A program made the position numbers and the translations under genes. A DNA stretch of 64,000 nucleotides, from assembly GCF_003086795.1 (NCBI RefSeq), contig NZ_CP026003.1, forward strand, positions 2,902,579 through 2,966,578, in the 5' to 3' direction. This document shows positions 18,670 through 27,341 of the stretch, piece after piece. The stretch is from Stenotrophomonas sp. SAU14A_NAIMI4_5. Lineage in GTDB: Bacteria > Pseudomonadota > Gammaproteobacteria > Xanthomonadales > Xanthomonadaceae. Position 1 is the first letter of the stretch; each line of letters begins with the position of its first letter. The notes under the pieces are model-generated. The model was not told the origin of the DNA and made no database searches. It worked only from the letters and a program-made list of their open reading frames with translations.

Positions 18670-18786
18670 ATGTGGTATTTCGCCTGGATCCTTGGCACTG
18701 GCCTGGCCTCCACCGTGGCCATCCTCAACGGCATGTGGTTCGAATCGCGCGAGCGGAACCGCCTCGAGAAAGAAAACAGTCGCTGA
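18670..18786 (+). CDS. cydX: Cytochrome bd small subunit CydX
   Basis: 38 residues: MWYFAWILGTGLASTVAILN, then GMWFESRERNRLEKENSR. This is the CydX/YbgT plan: an N-terminal MWYF with one membrane helix, a conserved acidic residue after the helix (WFE) and a charged tail. CydX stabilises the d-heme region of the oxidase. A strong AAGGAG lies 8 bases before the ATG. The spacer from cydB is filled by the REP triplet. Confidence 0.93.
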   Translation: MWYFAWILGTGLASTVAILNGMWFESRERNRLEKENSR

Positions 18787-18841
18787 GCTGTAAAAAAACC
18801 TTGCCGCCTTGGCCTTCACACGGTATCTTAGGCGGCTCCTT

Positions 18842-18918
<77 letters not shown>

Positions 18919-18935
18919 CTTCGGTGGTCGCATTG

Positions 18936-18965
18936 AAGCCTGGTGAAGTCTTCCAGGCTTTTTTG
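18936..18965 (+). terminator. Terminator after tRNA-Pro copy 1
   Basis: An 8-bp stem AAGCCTGG/CCAGGCTT (18936-18943 with 18953-18960) followed by a T-run. Confidence 0.8.
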
Positions 18966-19059
18966 TTCCCTGAAGGATTCCATTGCTTCGGCAGTGTGAA
19001 GAAACACCATTTACCCCTTGCCGCCATCGGGGTGAATGGATAGAATAGGCGGCTCCCTT

Positions 19060-19136
<77 letters not shown>

Positions 19137-19156
19137 CTTCAGTGGTCACCAAGAAG

Positions 19157-19188
19157 CCTGGAAGACGACAGTCCTCCGGGTTTTTTTT
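19157..19188 (+). terminator. Terminator after tRNA-Pro copy 2
   Basis: Imperfect stem CCTGGAAGA with TCCTCCGGG, then eight T. Confidence 0.7.
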
Positions 19189-19327
19189 GTGCCATTCGCT
19201 TGGCGGCATCCCGCCCGGCCCGGCCCCGTACAATGGGCACCCTTTTCCCCACCCCTGCACCGGCCTGGCCCGGTGCCGGCGCTGCACGCCCAAGACGCCG
19301 CGTGCGCCACCTGCAAGGACCCGCCGC

Positions 19328-20533
19328 ATGACGTCCCCGACTTCGCCCTCACCCTCGCTGCTGCACGGCCGCCTGCTGGCGTTCGCCGCCATCCTGCTGG
19401 CGGCGGTCAACCTGCGTACCGCGGTCACCTCCATCACTCCGCTGCTGGACGTGCTCGGCCAGCAGTTCGGCTTCGGCACCACCATGACCGGCGTGCTGGG
19501 CATGCTGCCCACCGCCTCGTTCGCGCTGTTCGGCGTGGCGACCCCGGCCGTGGCCCGGCGCCTGGGCCTGGAGCGCACCACGCTGCTGGCGATGACCCTG
19601 GCCATGGCCGGCCTGCTGCTGCGCTCCAGCGCCGGCAACGTCGGCACCCTGCTGCTGGGCTCGGTGATCGCGCTGGCCGGCATGGGCATCGGCAACGTGG
19701 TGGTGCCGCCGCTGGTGAAGCGCTACTTCGCCAACAAGGTGGGCACGATGAGCACGCTGTACATCAGCGTGCTGCAGCTGGGCACGATGACCCCGGCGCT
19801 GCTGGCGGTGCCGGTGGCCAATGCCGCGGGCTGGCGCGTGTCGCTAGGCATGTGGGCACTGCTGGCCCTGGCCGCCGCCCTGCCCTGGCTGATGCTGGCC
19901 CGCCGCGCGCCGAAGCCGGTGCAGGACGGCAGTGATCCGACCGCGCAGCCGCACGGCAGGGTCTGGCGCACGTCGCTGGGCTGGAGCATGACGCTGATGT
20001 TCGGCATGACCTCGCTGATGACCTATTCGATGTTCACCTGGCTGCCGCGCATCGTGGTCGAGGCCGGTGCCACGCCGGCGTTCGGTGGGGTGATGGTGGC
20101 GGTGTTCTCGGCGCTGGGCCTGCTGCCGTCGCTGGTCATTCCCTCGCTGGCGGTGCGCCTGCCGAACCCGTTCCCGCTGGTGCTGATCGGTTTCTTCGCC
20201 TTCGTCATCGCCTTCACCGGCCTGCTGCTGGCACCGCTGAAGGCGCCGCTGCTGTGGGCGGCGCTGCTGGGCGTGGGCCCGTCGACGTTCCCGCTGGCAC
20301 TGACGCTGATCAACCTGCGCACGCGCACCCCGACCGGGTCGGCGGCGTTGTCCGGCTTCATGCAGGGCGTGGGCTACAGCTTCAGCTGCCTGGGGCCGTT
20401 CCTGGTGGGCTGGCTGCATACGGTGAGCGAGGGCTGGACGTTGCCGTTCGGGTTCCTGTTTGGCTGCGCGGCGCTGATGCTGGGGGCGTCGTGGGTGGCG
20501 TGCAAGCCGCGGAAGCTGGAAGACCTCTGGTAA
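19328..20533 (+). CDS. MFS transporter, CynX/NimT (cyanate permease-like) family
   Basis: 401 residues, twelve membrane helices. The early motif AAVNLRTAVTSITPLL and MLPTASFALFG are typical of the CynX/NimT branch. The substrate cannot be told; no cyanase gene is near. The start MTSPTSPSPS at 19328 is chosen because the longer frame upstream runs through the tRNA terminator and a TACAAT -10-like box at 19229. Confidence 0.85.
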   Translation: MTSPTSPSPSLLHGRLLAFAAILLAAVNLRTAVTSITPLLDVLGQQFGFGTTMTGVLGMLPTASFALFGVATPAVARRLGLERTTLLAMTLAMAGLLLRSSAGNVGTLLLGSVIALAGMGIGNVVVPPLVKRYFANKVGTMSTLYISVLQLGTMTPALLAVPVANAAGWRVSLGMWALLALAAALPWLMLARRAPKPVQDGSDPTAQPHGRVWRTSLGWSMTLMFGMTSLMTYSMFTWLPRIVVEAGATPAFGGVMVAVFSALGLLPSLVIPSLAVRLPNPFPLVLIGFFAFVIAFTGLLLAPLKAPLLWAALLGVGPSTFPLALTLINLRTRTPTGSAALSGFMQGVGYSFSCLGPFLVGWLHTVSEGWTLPFGFLFGCAALMLGASWVACKPRKLEDLW

Positions 20534-20550
20534 GGGGTTGGGGTGCTGCG

Positions 20551-20567
20551 GCAGGGCTGCGCCCTGC
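20551..20567 (+). repeat. Hairpin at the head of a composite repeat module, copy 1
   Basis: GCAGGGC-TGC-GCCCTGC, 17 bases after the MFS stop, followed by ACCTGCTT and CAACTTCAAAA. The same order of parts recurs after pgaD (26925). Confidence 0.7.
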
Positions 20568-20635
20568 ACCTGCTTACTTCAACTTCAAAATCAAAATCAG
20601 AATCAAAGGCGGCTCTGGGTTGCTGCTGGTTGGGC

Positions 20636-20812
20636 GGGGCGGTGTGGGCTTGCAGGACACGCCGTAAACCCGTCCATGGGGGCTCGATGGCGCCTTGCTC
20701 GCGTGCGCTGTCCTGCGCACGCGGCAAGACCGGGGTTGGGCGTCCTGCCCAACCCGCCCGAGGCATGCCTCGGGCCCATGGCGCCTGCGGTCCTGCAAGC
20801 CCACACCGCCCC
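20636..20812. repeat. 177-base structured element with 23-bp perfect terminal inverted repeats
   Basis: Arms 20636-20658 and 20790-20812 are perfect reverse complements over 23 bases. An inner pair CCATGGG/CCCATGG lies at 20674 and 20775. Between them stand three hairpins: 20701-20722 (8-bp stem), 20733-20755 (9-bp stem, loop GTCCT) and 20756-20775 (9-bp stem, loop AT). No open frame inside is convincing. Confidence 0.85.
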
Positions 20813-20866
20813 ACCCCCGACAATTTCCGTGTGACGGTTGGACTTCCCATGTGGCGGGTGGATGTG

Positions 20867-20877
20867 ATCTGTCAGAT
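20867..20877. repeat. 11-base palindrome ATCTGTCAGAT, copy 1
   Basis: Identical copies occur at 27118 and 27296, on the other side of the pga operon. Confidence 0.75.
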
Positions 20878-21171
20878 TGGAATCTGATGGGGTGCGCACG
20901 TCTCTGTCACGAGGCTTCTACACATCGCTTCGGCATCTGCTGACGTAGGGTGTCCAATCATGACGCGGAGGGGCTGGCCTTCTGGGCGGCTCTCTACCCC
21001 GGGTCAGGGCGCGACGGCGTCCGGCGGGTGCTTCATGGCTCGCTGAAATACCTGAAAAATGCTTGGTTGTCAGGGAGTTGCCATGCGCTTGACCGGTCTG
21101 GCGGGACTGTTGCGTCTTAGCTGTAAAGGGAGGCACTGGCCGCCGTGGGGTGGGGTCGGATACAGTTGGCA

Positions 21172-21187
21172 TGTGATGTGCGTCACA
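21172..21187. promoter_or_regulatory. Clp/CRP-type operator upstream of pgaA
   Basis: TGTGATGTGCGTCACA matches TGTGA-N6-TCACA exactly. It ends 39 bases before the pgaA ATG. In Xanthomonas the CRP homologue Clp binds such sites and is released by cyclic di-GMP. The closeness to the start could equally mean repression or class-II activation. Confidence 0.7.
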
Positions 21188-21226
21188 CTTTTCAGCACAT
21201 CGTTGAAGGGACGCTAAGGGGGTTTC

Positions 21227-23266
21227 ATGATTGTCCATCGTCCGCTGGCGCTCTGCGTCGGCCTGGCCTGCGCCGCCTTGGCGTTCGGGGCCCATGCTGC
21301 TTCGCCGCCGGCCAGTGCCAGCCGCGCTGACCGGATGGCCGAGATCGGCCACTACCGCGACCAGGCCCGCTGGGTGGATGCGCTGGCCGCGATCGAGCGC
21401 TCGCAGCTGCAGGAGCCCAACGACCCGCTGCTGTACAAGCTGCAGGTCCTGACCCTGGGCGACATCGGCAATGCCGACCGCGCCTGGCGCCTGTACCAGG
21501 CGCGGCCTGAGCTGTTCGATGCCGACCAGAAGGCGCGCCTGGAAGCGAACTACATCGCCAAGCGGGTGAACTGGAGCCTGGCCTACGGCCAGAGCGAAGA
21601 CGGCCGCCTGGACGAAGCCGAAGCATCCCTGGCGGAAATGGAGCAGTACGTGCAGCGCGACGGCACGCCGCTGGCGCAGGCGCCGCTGCGCATCCGCATG
21701 GACCGCCTGATCCTGCTCAACCGCCTGTCCCGCCATGCCCAGGTGCGCGATGAAGCGCGCGCCCTGCAGCAGGAGGGCCATGCCCTGCCCGATTACGTGC
21801 TGCCTGCGGTCGGCGATTCGATGATGGCCACCCAGCACCCGGACGAGGCCATTCCGCTGCTGGAAGCGGCAGTGAAGAACGATCCGTCGCGTTTCCAGTC
21901 GCGTTCCGAACTGGCCTACGCCTACCTCGAGACCGAGCAGGCCGAGAAGGCCATCGGCTACCTGCAGACGTGGCAGAAGGACGAGCCGGCATGGCGCTGG
22001 GGCGGCGGCAAGAGCCCGTACGCCAACTGGGCGCGCTATGAGGCCGACCTCAACCTTTCGATGATCCGCGCCTACAGCGGCGACCTGTCCACCGCGCAGC
22101 GCGAGCTGGAGGCCCTGGTAGATGTCGGGCCCGGCAATGGCGGGCTGCAGACCGCACTGGGCAGCGTGTACCAGATGCGCGGCTGGCCGCGGCGGGCACT
22201 CGAACGCCACCAGATGGCCTACACCCTCGACCCGCGCGATGTCTCGCCGCGGATCGGCATGTACGAATCCTACGTGCAGCTGCAGCGCGACGACCTCGCG
22301 CGGCCGCTGCATGACGATCTGCTCGAGCGCTACCCCAACCAGCCCTCGGTCCAGCGCATGGACCGTGACTGGCGTGCGCACCGCGGCTGGCAGCTGCAGG
22401 CTACCGTGGAAGGCGGCCGCAGTTCCGGCGGCGGCGGCAGCTCGCCGCTGGGCAACGACGACCTGCACTACGGCACCGAAGTGGCCTCGCCCATCCTCGA
22501 TGACCGCTGGCGCCTGTTCGCCTTCGCCGACCGGCGCTCGGTGACGTTCCAGGACCAGAAGATCAATCCCCTGTGGATCGGCGCCGGTGCGCGCTACCGC
22601 TTCGGCCGCGTCGATGCCGAGGCCGCCGTGGTGCGGCCCAATGACAGCATCGGCGACACCGGCCTGCGCGGCGGCTTCGGCTGGCAGTTCAACGACCAGT
22701 GGCACGCCGGCGTGACCGCCGCCCGCAACGACCCGGAAGCCTCGATGCAGGCGCGCGTGTCGGGCATCACTGCCGACAGCATGGCAGTGGCCGTCGACTA
22801 CACCCGCAACGAGCTCACCCACTGGAGCCTGGGCGGCAGCCAGTTCCGCTACGACGACGGCAACCGCCGCGACACCCTCAACACTGCGATCGAGCAGCGC
22901 CTGCTGACCCGCCCACGCGTGGTCATCGATGGCCTGGGCAGCCTCTACACCAGCCGCGGCTCGCGCGACGACGTGCCCTACTTCAATCCTTCGCGCGACC
23001 GCTCGGTGGAGATCGGCCTGCGCATCGACCAGCAGTTGTGGCGTCACTACGAGCGCCACTTCCGCCACCGCCTGACGGTGTCGCTGGGTGATTACTGGCA
23101 GGAAGGCTTCGGCAGCTCGCTCATTCCCACGGTGGCCTACCGCCATGAATGGCAGTTCGGCCAGGGCAGGATCTTCGAGTACGGCGTGAGCTGGTCGCGG
23201 CCGGTCTACGACGGCCAACGTGAACGTCACATCGGCTTCGATGCCGCGCTGCGCTGGGGAGAGTGA
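21227..23266 (+). CDS. pgaA: Poly-N-acetylglucosamine export porin PgaA
   Basis: 679 residues. Signal peptide (ends near AHAASP), a periplasmic TPR superhelix (about 35-390) that binds PgaB and polymer, and a C-terminal 16-strand-type outer-membrane beta-barrel (about 400-679) ending LRWGE. Somewhat shorter than E. coli PgaA (about 800). First gene of pgaABCD; one base separates its stop from the pgaB ATG. The start follows AAGGGGG. Confidence 0.9.
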   Translation: MIVHRPLALCVGLACAALAFGAHAASPPASASRADRMAEIGHYRDQARWVDALAAIERSQLQEPNDPLLYKLQVLTLGDIGNADRAWRLYQARPELFDADQKARLEANYIAKRVNWSLAYGQSEDGRLDEAEASLAEMEQYVQRDGTPLAQAPLRIRMDRLILLNRLSRHAQVRDEARALQQEGHALPDYVLPAVGDSMMATQHPDEAIPLLEAAVKNDPSRFQSRSELAYAYLETEQAEKAIGYLQTWQKDEPAWRWGGGKSPYANWARYEADLNLSMIRAYSGDLSTAQRELEALVDVGPGNGGLQTALGSVYQMRGWPRRALERHQMAYTLDPRDVSPRIGMYESYVQLQRDDLARPLHDDLLERYPNQPSVQRMDRDWRAHRGWQLQATVEGGRSSGGGGSSPLGNDDLHYGTEVASPILDDRWRLFAFADRRSVTFQDQKINPLWIGAGARYRFGRVDAEAAVVRPNDSIGDTGLRGGFGWQFNDQWHAGVTAARNDPEASMQARVSGITADSMAVAVDYTRNELTHWSLGGSQFRYDDGNRRDTLNTAIEQRLLTRPRVVIDGLGSLYTSRGSRDDVPYFNPSRDRSVEIGLRIDQQLWRHYERHFRHRLTVSLGDYWQEGFGSSLIPTVAYRHEWQFGQGRIFEYGVSWSRPVYDGQRERHIGFDAALRWGE

Positions 23267-23267
23267 G

Positions 23268-25163
23268 ATGGAACGGATGCTTCGAAACCTGATGACCGTG
23301 CTGCTGCTGGGACTGGTGCTGCTGGCCCTGCCGGCCGCTGCCCAGGAGCGCGACCTGGATTCGGCCGACAACGGCCTGCTGGTGCTGAGCTACCACGACA
23401 TCCGCGACGATGTGCGTGAGAAGGGCGATGCCGATGCCTACGCGGTCAGCACGCAGAACTTCGCTGCGCACCTGGACTGGCTCAGCGCGCACGGCTACCA
23501 CCCGATCTCGCTGTCGCAGCTGATCAAGGCCTCGCGCGGCGAAGCCCAGCTGCCGCCGCGGCCGGTGCTGCTCACCTTCGACGATGGCCTGCGCAGCGTC
23601 TACAGCCGCGTCTATCCGCTGCTGCGTGCCTACAACTACCCCGCGCTGGTGGCGGTGATCACCGACTACGTCGACATGGCCCCGGGCCGCACCATCGATT
23701 ACGGCTACCGCCCGTTCGGCCACGATGATTTCCTGACCTGGGATCAGCTGCGGGAGATGCAGTCCAGCGGCCTGATCGAACTTGCCAGCCATACCGACAA
23801 CCAGCACCACGGCGTGCAGTCCAACCCGCAGGGCAACCAGACCCCGGCGGTGATCACCCGCACCTACGATCCGCAGACCCAGCACTATGAGACCGCGCAG
23901 CAGTACGAAAAGCGCCTGCGCGACGATCTCGCGCTGAGCGTCAAGCGCATCCAGAAGGAGCTGGGCGTCACCCCGAAGGCGATCGTGTGGCCGTATGCGG
24001 CCTACAACAAGCTGAGCAACGACATCGCCGAACAACTGGGCATGCCGGTGTCGTTCGACCTGGAAGGCCGCAGCACGCCGGTCACGTCCGACCTGCACGG
24101 CCTGGCCCGCCTGCTGGTGACCAACAACCCGAACGTCAGCTCGCTGGCCTTCGAGCTGCGCCGCAATGTCAGCCTGGATGGCACGCGTGCGCTGCAGATC
24201 GACATGGATGCGGTCTACGACCCGGACCCGGCACAGCTGGCACGCAACCTCGACAAGCTGATCGACCGCGTCAAGAAGGTGGGCCCGACCCACGTCTACC
24301 TGCAGGCCTTCGCCGATCCCGACGGCAACAACACGGCCGACGCGCTGTACTTCCCCAACCGCCACATGCCGATGCGCGCGGACCTGTTCAACCGCGTGGC
24401 CTGGCAGCTGAAGACCCGTGCCGGGGTGAAGGTCTATGCCTGGCTGCCGGTGCTCGGCTATGAGCTGCCGGATGCAGCGCAGCGCACCGCGCTGAGCATC
24501 GCCAGCCCGGAACGCGACGGCATGTACCGGCTGGACTTCACCAAGCCGCAGGCGCGGCAGATCATCAAGGACATCTACGAAGACCTGGCGATCAATTCGT
24601 ACTTCGAAGGCCTGCTGTTCCATGACGACGCCTATGTACGCGACACCGAGCTGGCACAGCTGCCGCAGGAAGGCGCCGATGGCGGCCGCACCCAGGCACT
24701 GATCGACTTCACCCTGGAGCTGCGCGACACCGCCCAGCGCTGGCGGCCGAAGCTGGGCACCGTGCGCAACCTGTACGCGCAGCCGGTGCTGGAACCGCAG
24801 AGCGCCAGCTGGTTCGCCCAGCGCCTGGACCTGTTCAACCAGGCCTATGACCGCACCGCGCTGATGGCGATGCCGTGGATGGAAGGCAGCAAGCACCCCG
24901 AGCGCTGGCTCGACCGCCTGGTCACGGCGGTACGCGCGCACGACCCCGACCTGAAGCACACGATGTTCGAGCTGCAGACCGTGGACTGGCGCACGCAGAC
25001 GCCGATCAGCGGCCAGCGCCTGCGCGCGCAGGTCCGCCGGCTGCAGGCACAGGGCGTGCGCCATTTCGCGTGGTACCCGGACGATTTCATCGCCGACAAG
25101 CCGTCGACCACGGACGCGCGCGCCGCGATGTCCGCGCGCAACTTCCCGTACCCGGAGAAGTGA
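23268..25163 (+). CDS. pgaB: PNAG N-deacetylase PgaB
   Basis: 631 residues: N-terminal carbohydrate esterase 4 domain with LSYHDI, LLTFDDGLRS and LASHTDNQ (metal and catalytic residues), then a C-terminal GH18-like domain (about 300-625) with QIDMDAVYD and GLLFHDD. It partly deacetylates and cleaves PNAG in the periplasm for export by PgaA. The signal peptide ends LLALPAAAQERD with no lipobox Cys, unlike the E. coli lipoprotein. One base separates it from pgaC. Confidence 0.93.
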   Translation: MERMLRNLMTVLLLGLVLLALPAAAQERDLDSADNGLLVLSYHDIRDDVREKGDADAYAVSTQNFAAHLDWLSAHGYHPISLSQLIKASRGEAQLPPRPVLLTFDDGLRSVYSRVYPLLRAYNYPALVAVITDYVDMAPGRTIDYGYRPFGHDDFLTWDQLREMQSSGLIELASHTDNQHHGVQSNPQGNQTPAVITRTYDPQTQHYETAQQYEKRLRDDLALSVKRIQKELGVTPKAIVWPYAAYNKLSNDIAEQLGMPVSFDLEGRSTPVTSDLHGLARLLVTNNPNVSSLAFELRRNVSLDGTRALQIDMDAVYDPDPAQLARNLDKLIDRVKKVGPTHVYLQAFADPDGNNTADALYFPNRHMPMRADLFNRVAWQLKTRAGVKVYAWLPVLGYELPDAAQRTALSIASPERDGMYRLDFTKPQARQIIKDIYEDLAINSYFEGLLFHDDAYVRDTELAQLPQEGADGGRTQALIDFTLELRDTAQRWRPKLGTVRNLYAQPVLEPQSASWFAQRLDLFNQAYDRTALMAMPWMEGSKHPERWLDRLVTAVRAHDPDLKHTMFELQTVDWRTQTPISGQRLRAQVRRLQAQGVRHFAWYPDDFIADKPSTTDARAAMSARNFPYPEK

Positions 25164-25164
25164 C

Positions 25165-26418
25165 ATGGACATGAGCCCCTGGCTGTATGCCCTGTTCCAG
25201 TTCGCCTTCTTCTACCCGATGGTGATGGCGTTCTTCTGGATGTCAGGCGGCCTGTACTACTTCTTCCGCCGCGAGCGGAAGTCGCGACCGCGCAACGATC
25301 CGCCGCCGATGGACAGCTACCCGTTCGCCACGCTGCTGATTCCCTGCCACAACGAATCGGACAACCTGGACGACACCATCGGCGCCGCGCTGGCGCAGCG
25401 CTATCCGGATTTCGAAGTGATCGCCATCAACGATGGCAGCAGCGACGATACCGGTGCCCGCCTGGACGCGCTGGCCGCCCTGCACCCGCGCCTGCGCGTG
25501 GTGCACCTGGACCGCAACCTGGGCAAGGCCAATGCGCTGCGCATGGGCGCCCTCGCCTCGCGCTCGGAGTACCTGGTGTGCATCGACGGCGACGCGATGC
25601 TGGAAGAGTTCGCCATGCACTGGATGGTCTGGCACCTGACCAGCGGCCCGCGCGTCGGCGCGGTGACCGGCAACCCGCGCATCCGCAACCGCTCCACCCT
25701 GCTCGGCCGCCTGCAGGTGGCCGAGTTCTCCTCGATCATCGGCATGATCAAGCGCGCGCAGCGCGTGTACGGGCGCATCTTCACCGTGTCCGGGGTGATC
25801 GCCGCGTTCCGCCGCACGGCCCTGCACCGCATCGGCTACTGGGCCGACGACATGGTGACCGAGGACATCGACATCAGCTGGCGCCTGCAGCTGGACCACT
25901 GGGACATCCGCTACGAACCCAACGCGCTGTGCTTCATCCTGATGCCGGAGACGCTGAAGGGACTGTGGCGGCAGCGCCTGCGCTGGGCCCAGGGCGGCGT
26001 GGAAGTGCTGCTGCGGCACGGCTCGTCGTTGTTCAGCTGGCGCAAGCGACGCATGTGGGGCGTGCTGCTGGAGTACATCCTCAGCGTGTTCTGGGCGTAC
26101 ACCATGCTGCTTATCGTGGTGCTGTGGGCGCTGGGCAAGTTCATGCCGCTGCCGGCCCCGCTGTACATCGAGACGCTGCTGCCGCAGTGGCACGGCGTGA
26201 TCCTGGCCCTGGTCTGCCTGCTGCAGTTCGCCAGCAGCCTGATCATCGACCGTCGTTACGAAACCCACATTGGACGCAACTACTTCTGGGTCATCTGGTA
26301 CCCGATGGCGTACTGGTTGATCAGCCTGTTCACCACCCTGGTGGCGCTGCCGAAGACGCTGTTCAAGCGCCGTGGCAAGCGTGCCACCTGGGTCAGCCCT
26401 GACCGGGGGATCCGATGA
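25165..26418 (+). CDS. pgaC: PNAG synthase glycosyltransferase PgaC
   Basis: 417 residues. Membrane segments at the N-terminus and three to four at the C-terminus frame a GT2 domain with AINDGSSDD, CIDGDAML, TEDIDISWR and QRLRWAQGG, the full D-DxD-TED-QxxRW set of processive synthases. It polymerises UDP-GlcNAc and translocates the chain, together with PgaD. It overlaps pgaD by four bases. Confidence 0.95.
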   Translation: MDMSPWLYALFQFAFFYPMVMAFFWMSGGLYYFFRRERKSRPRNDPPPMDSYPFATLLIPCHNESDNLDDTIGAALAQRYPDFEVIAINDGSSDDTGARLDALAALHPRLRVVHLDRNLGKANALRMGALASRSEYLVCIDGDAMLEEFAMHWMVWHLTSGPRVGAVTGNPRIRNRSTLLGRLQVAEFSSIIGMIKRAQRVYGRIFTVSGVIAAFRRTALHRIGYWADDMVTEDIDISWRLQLDHWDIRYEPNALCFILMPETLKGLWRQRLRWAQGGVEVLLRHGSSLFSWRKRRMWGVLLEYILSVFWAYTMLLIVVLWALGKFMPLPAPLYIETLLPQWHGVILALVCLLQFASSLIIDRRYETHIGRNYFWVIWYPMAYWLISLFTTLVALPKTLFKRRGKRATWVSPDRGIR

Positions 26419-26906
26419 ACGCCGTACGTGGCACGAGCGAAAAAAAGTCGTCCAACCGCTTTGATTCGCGGTTGATCCAGAAGTCGCGCCAGCAGCCGCG
26501 CCTGCAGCGCACGGCCTGGGGCTTCGTGACCCTGGCATTCTGGGGTTTCTACTTCTACCTGTGGGCACCGCTGGTGACCCTGGTGTCCTGGCTGCTGGGC
26601 GGGCACCTGGCCTACGTGCAGCTGTACCAGCACAGCCAGCATGTGGATCCGTTCGTGATGATCGCGCTGCCGGTCATCCTGGTCTGCTGTTCGCTGCTGC
26701 TGATCGCCTGGGCGGAATACAACCGCTATCGGTTTGGCGGCAGGGAACGGCGCGCGCCGCGCGAGGATTCCAGCCGCGAGGACATCGCGCATGCGCTGGG
26801 TGCCAGCGATGCGCTGGCCGAGCAGCTGATGAATGCGAAGGCGGTGACGCTGCACATGGATGACAACGCGCGGCCGGTGGGGATGACGCGGCAGCCGCTG
26901 TTGTAA
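26415..26906 (+). CDS. pgaD: PgaD, cyclic-di-GMP-dependent PNAG synthase partner
   Basis: 163 residues: basic N-terminus (LIQKSRQQPR), two membrane helices (about 32-62 and 83-102) and a charged C-terminus. In E. coli PgaD and PgaC together bind cyclic di-GMP, which stabilises PgaD. Sequence similarity in this family is low; the call rests on topology and on ATGA coupling to pgaC. Confidence 0.85.
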   Translation: MNAVRGTSEKKSSNRFDSRLIQKSRQQPRLQRTAWGFVTLAFWGFYFYLWAPLVTLVSWLLGGHLAYVQLYQHSQHVDPFVMIALPVILVCCSLLLIAWAEYNRYRFGGRERRAPREDSSREDIAHALGASDALAEQLMNAKAVTLHMDDNARPVGMTRQPLL

Positions 26907-26924
26907 GGGCTGGGTGTTGTTTTT

Positions 26925-27052
26925 GCAGGGCTTGCAGCCCTGCACCTGCTTCAATCAACGGCAACGTCAACTTCAAAAGCCAGAGCGGCATTCCGAGGGA
27001 TGGCGGGGCACTGTGGGTTTACGGCGTCCCCGCAAACCCACAGTGCCCCGCC
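26925..27052. repeat. Composite hairpin module, copy 2
   Basis: Hairpin GCAGGGCT-TGC-AGCCCTGC (26925-26943), ACCTGCTT, a CAACTTCAAAA stretch, then a perfect 19-bp inverted repeat (27002-27020 with 27034-27052) around a 13-base loop. The order of parts and several sub-sequences match 20551-20812. Confidence 0.75.
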
Positions 27053-27096
27053 TTCGACAGGTTCACGCGGCTGTTGGCAACGGCGGCTGTTGGTGG

Positions 27097-27117
27097 GTGC
27101 CGACCGTTGGTCGGCAC
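27097..27117. repeat. Single GTGCCGACC-type REP element
   Basis: GTGCCGACC-GTT-GGTCGGCAC, same type as the cydB-cydX triplet. Confidence 0.75.
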
Positions 27118-27128
27118 ATCTGTCAGAT
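27118..27128. repeat. Palindrome ATCTGTCAGAT, copy 2
   Basis: Abuts the preceding REP element; identical to the copy at 20867. Confidence 0.7.
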
Positions 27129-27160
27129 ATCGAAATTAATCTGGGGTCGGGTCCCGGCCA

Positions 27161-27250
27161 GTAGATCCACGCCATGCGTGGATGAATCTCAATCGGAATC
27201 GAATTTTTCGAATTGAAATCGAAACGCATCCACGCATGGCGTGGATCCAC
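27161..27250. repeat. SMAG/REP inverted pair, ATCCACGC type
   Basis: GTAG at 27161 heads the first palindrome. The second, inverted, ends in CCAC instead of CTAC, so one head has decayed. AT-rich GAATTTTTCGAATTG lies between. Confidence 0.8.
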
Positions 27251-27269
27251 AAGGCCGGACCCCGTTCCA

Positions 27270-27341
27270 GTAGATCCACGCCATGCGTGGATGAAATCTG
27301 TCAGATACCGAATGAATCATCCACGCATGGCGTGGATCTAC
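27270..27341. repeat. SMAG/REP inverted pair, ATCCACGC type
   Basis: GTAG at 27270 and CTAC ending 27341. It encloses the third ATCTGTCAGAT palindrome (27296-27306). It lies 20 bases beyond the proA stop and may act as that operon's 3' end. Confidence 0.82.

Larger units (their letters stand above)
20534..21226. other. 693-base non-coding spacer with a structured module and the pga promoter
   Basis: No supported gene. In order it holds a small hairpin (20551-20567), an AT-richer CAACTTCAAAATC stretch, the 177-base inverted-repeat structure at 20636-20812, the palindrome ATCTGTCAGAT at 20867, about 290 bases without recognised structure, and a Clp/CRP-type site at 21172 before pgaA. Confidence 0.7.

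Noticed and set aside
15849..18734. 961-codon open frame on the minus strand
   Set aside because: It is antisense to cydA and cydB, whose products are unmistakable; the long frame is a by-product of high GC third positions.
20918..23371. 817-codon open frame on the minus strand
   Set aside because: Antisense to pgaA and running through the non-coding pga promoter region; composition is that of a shadow frame.
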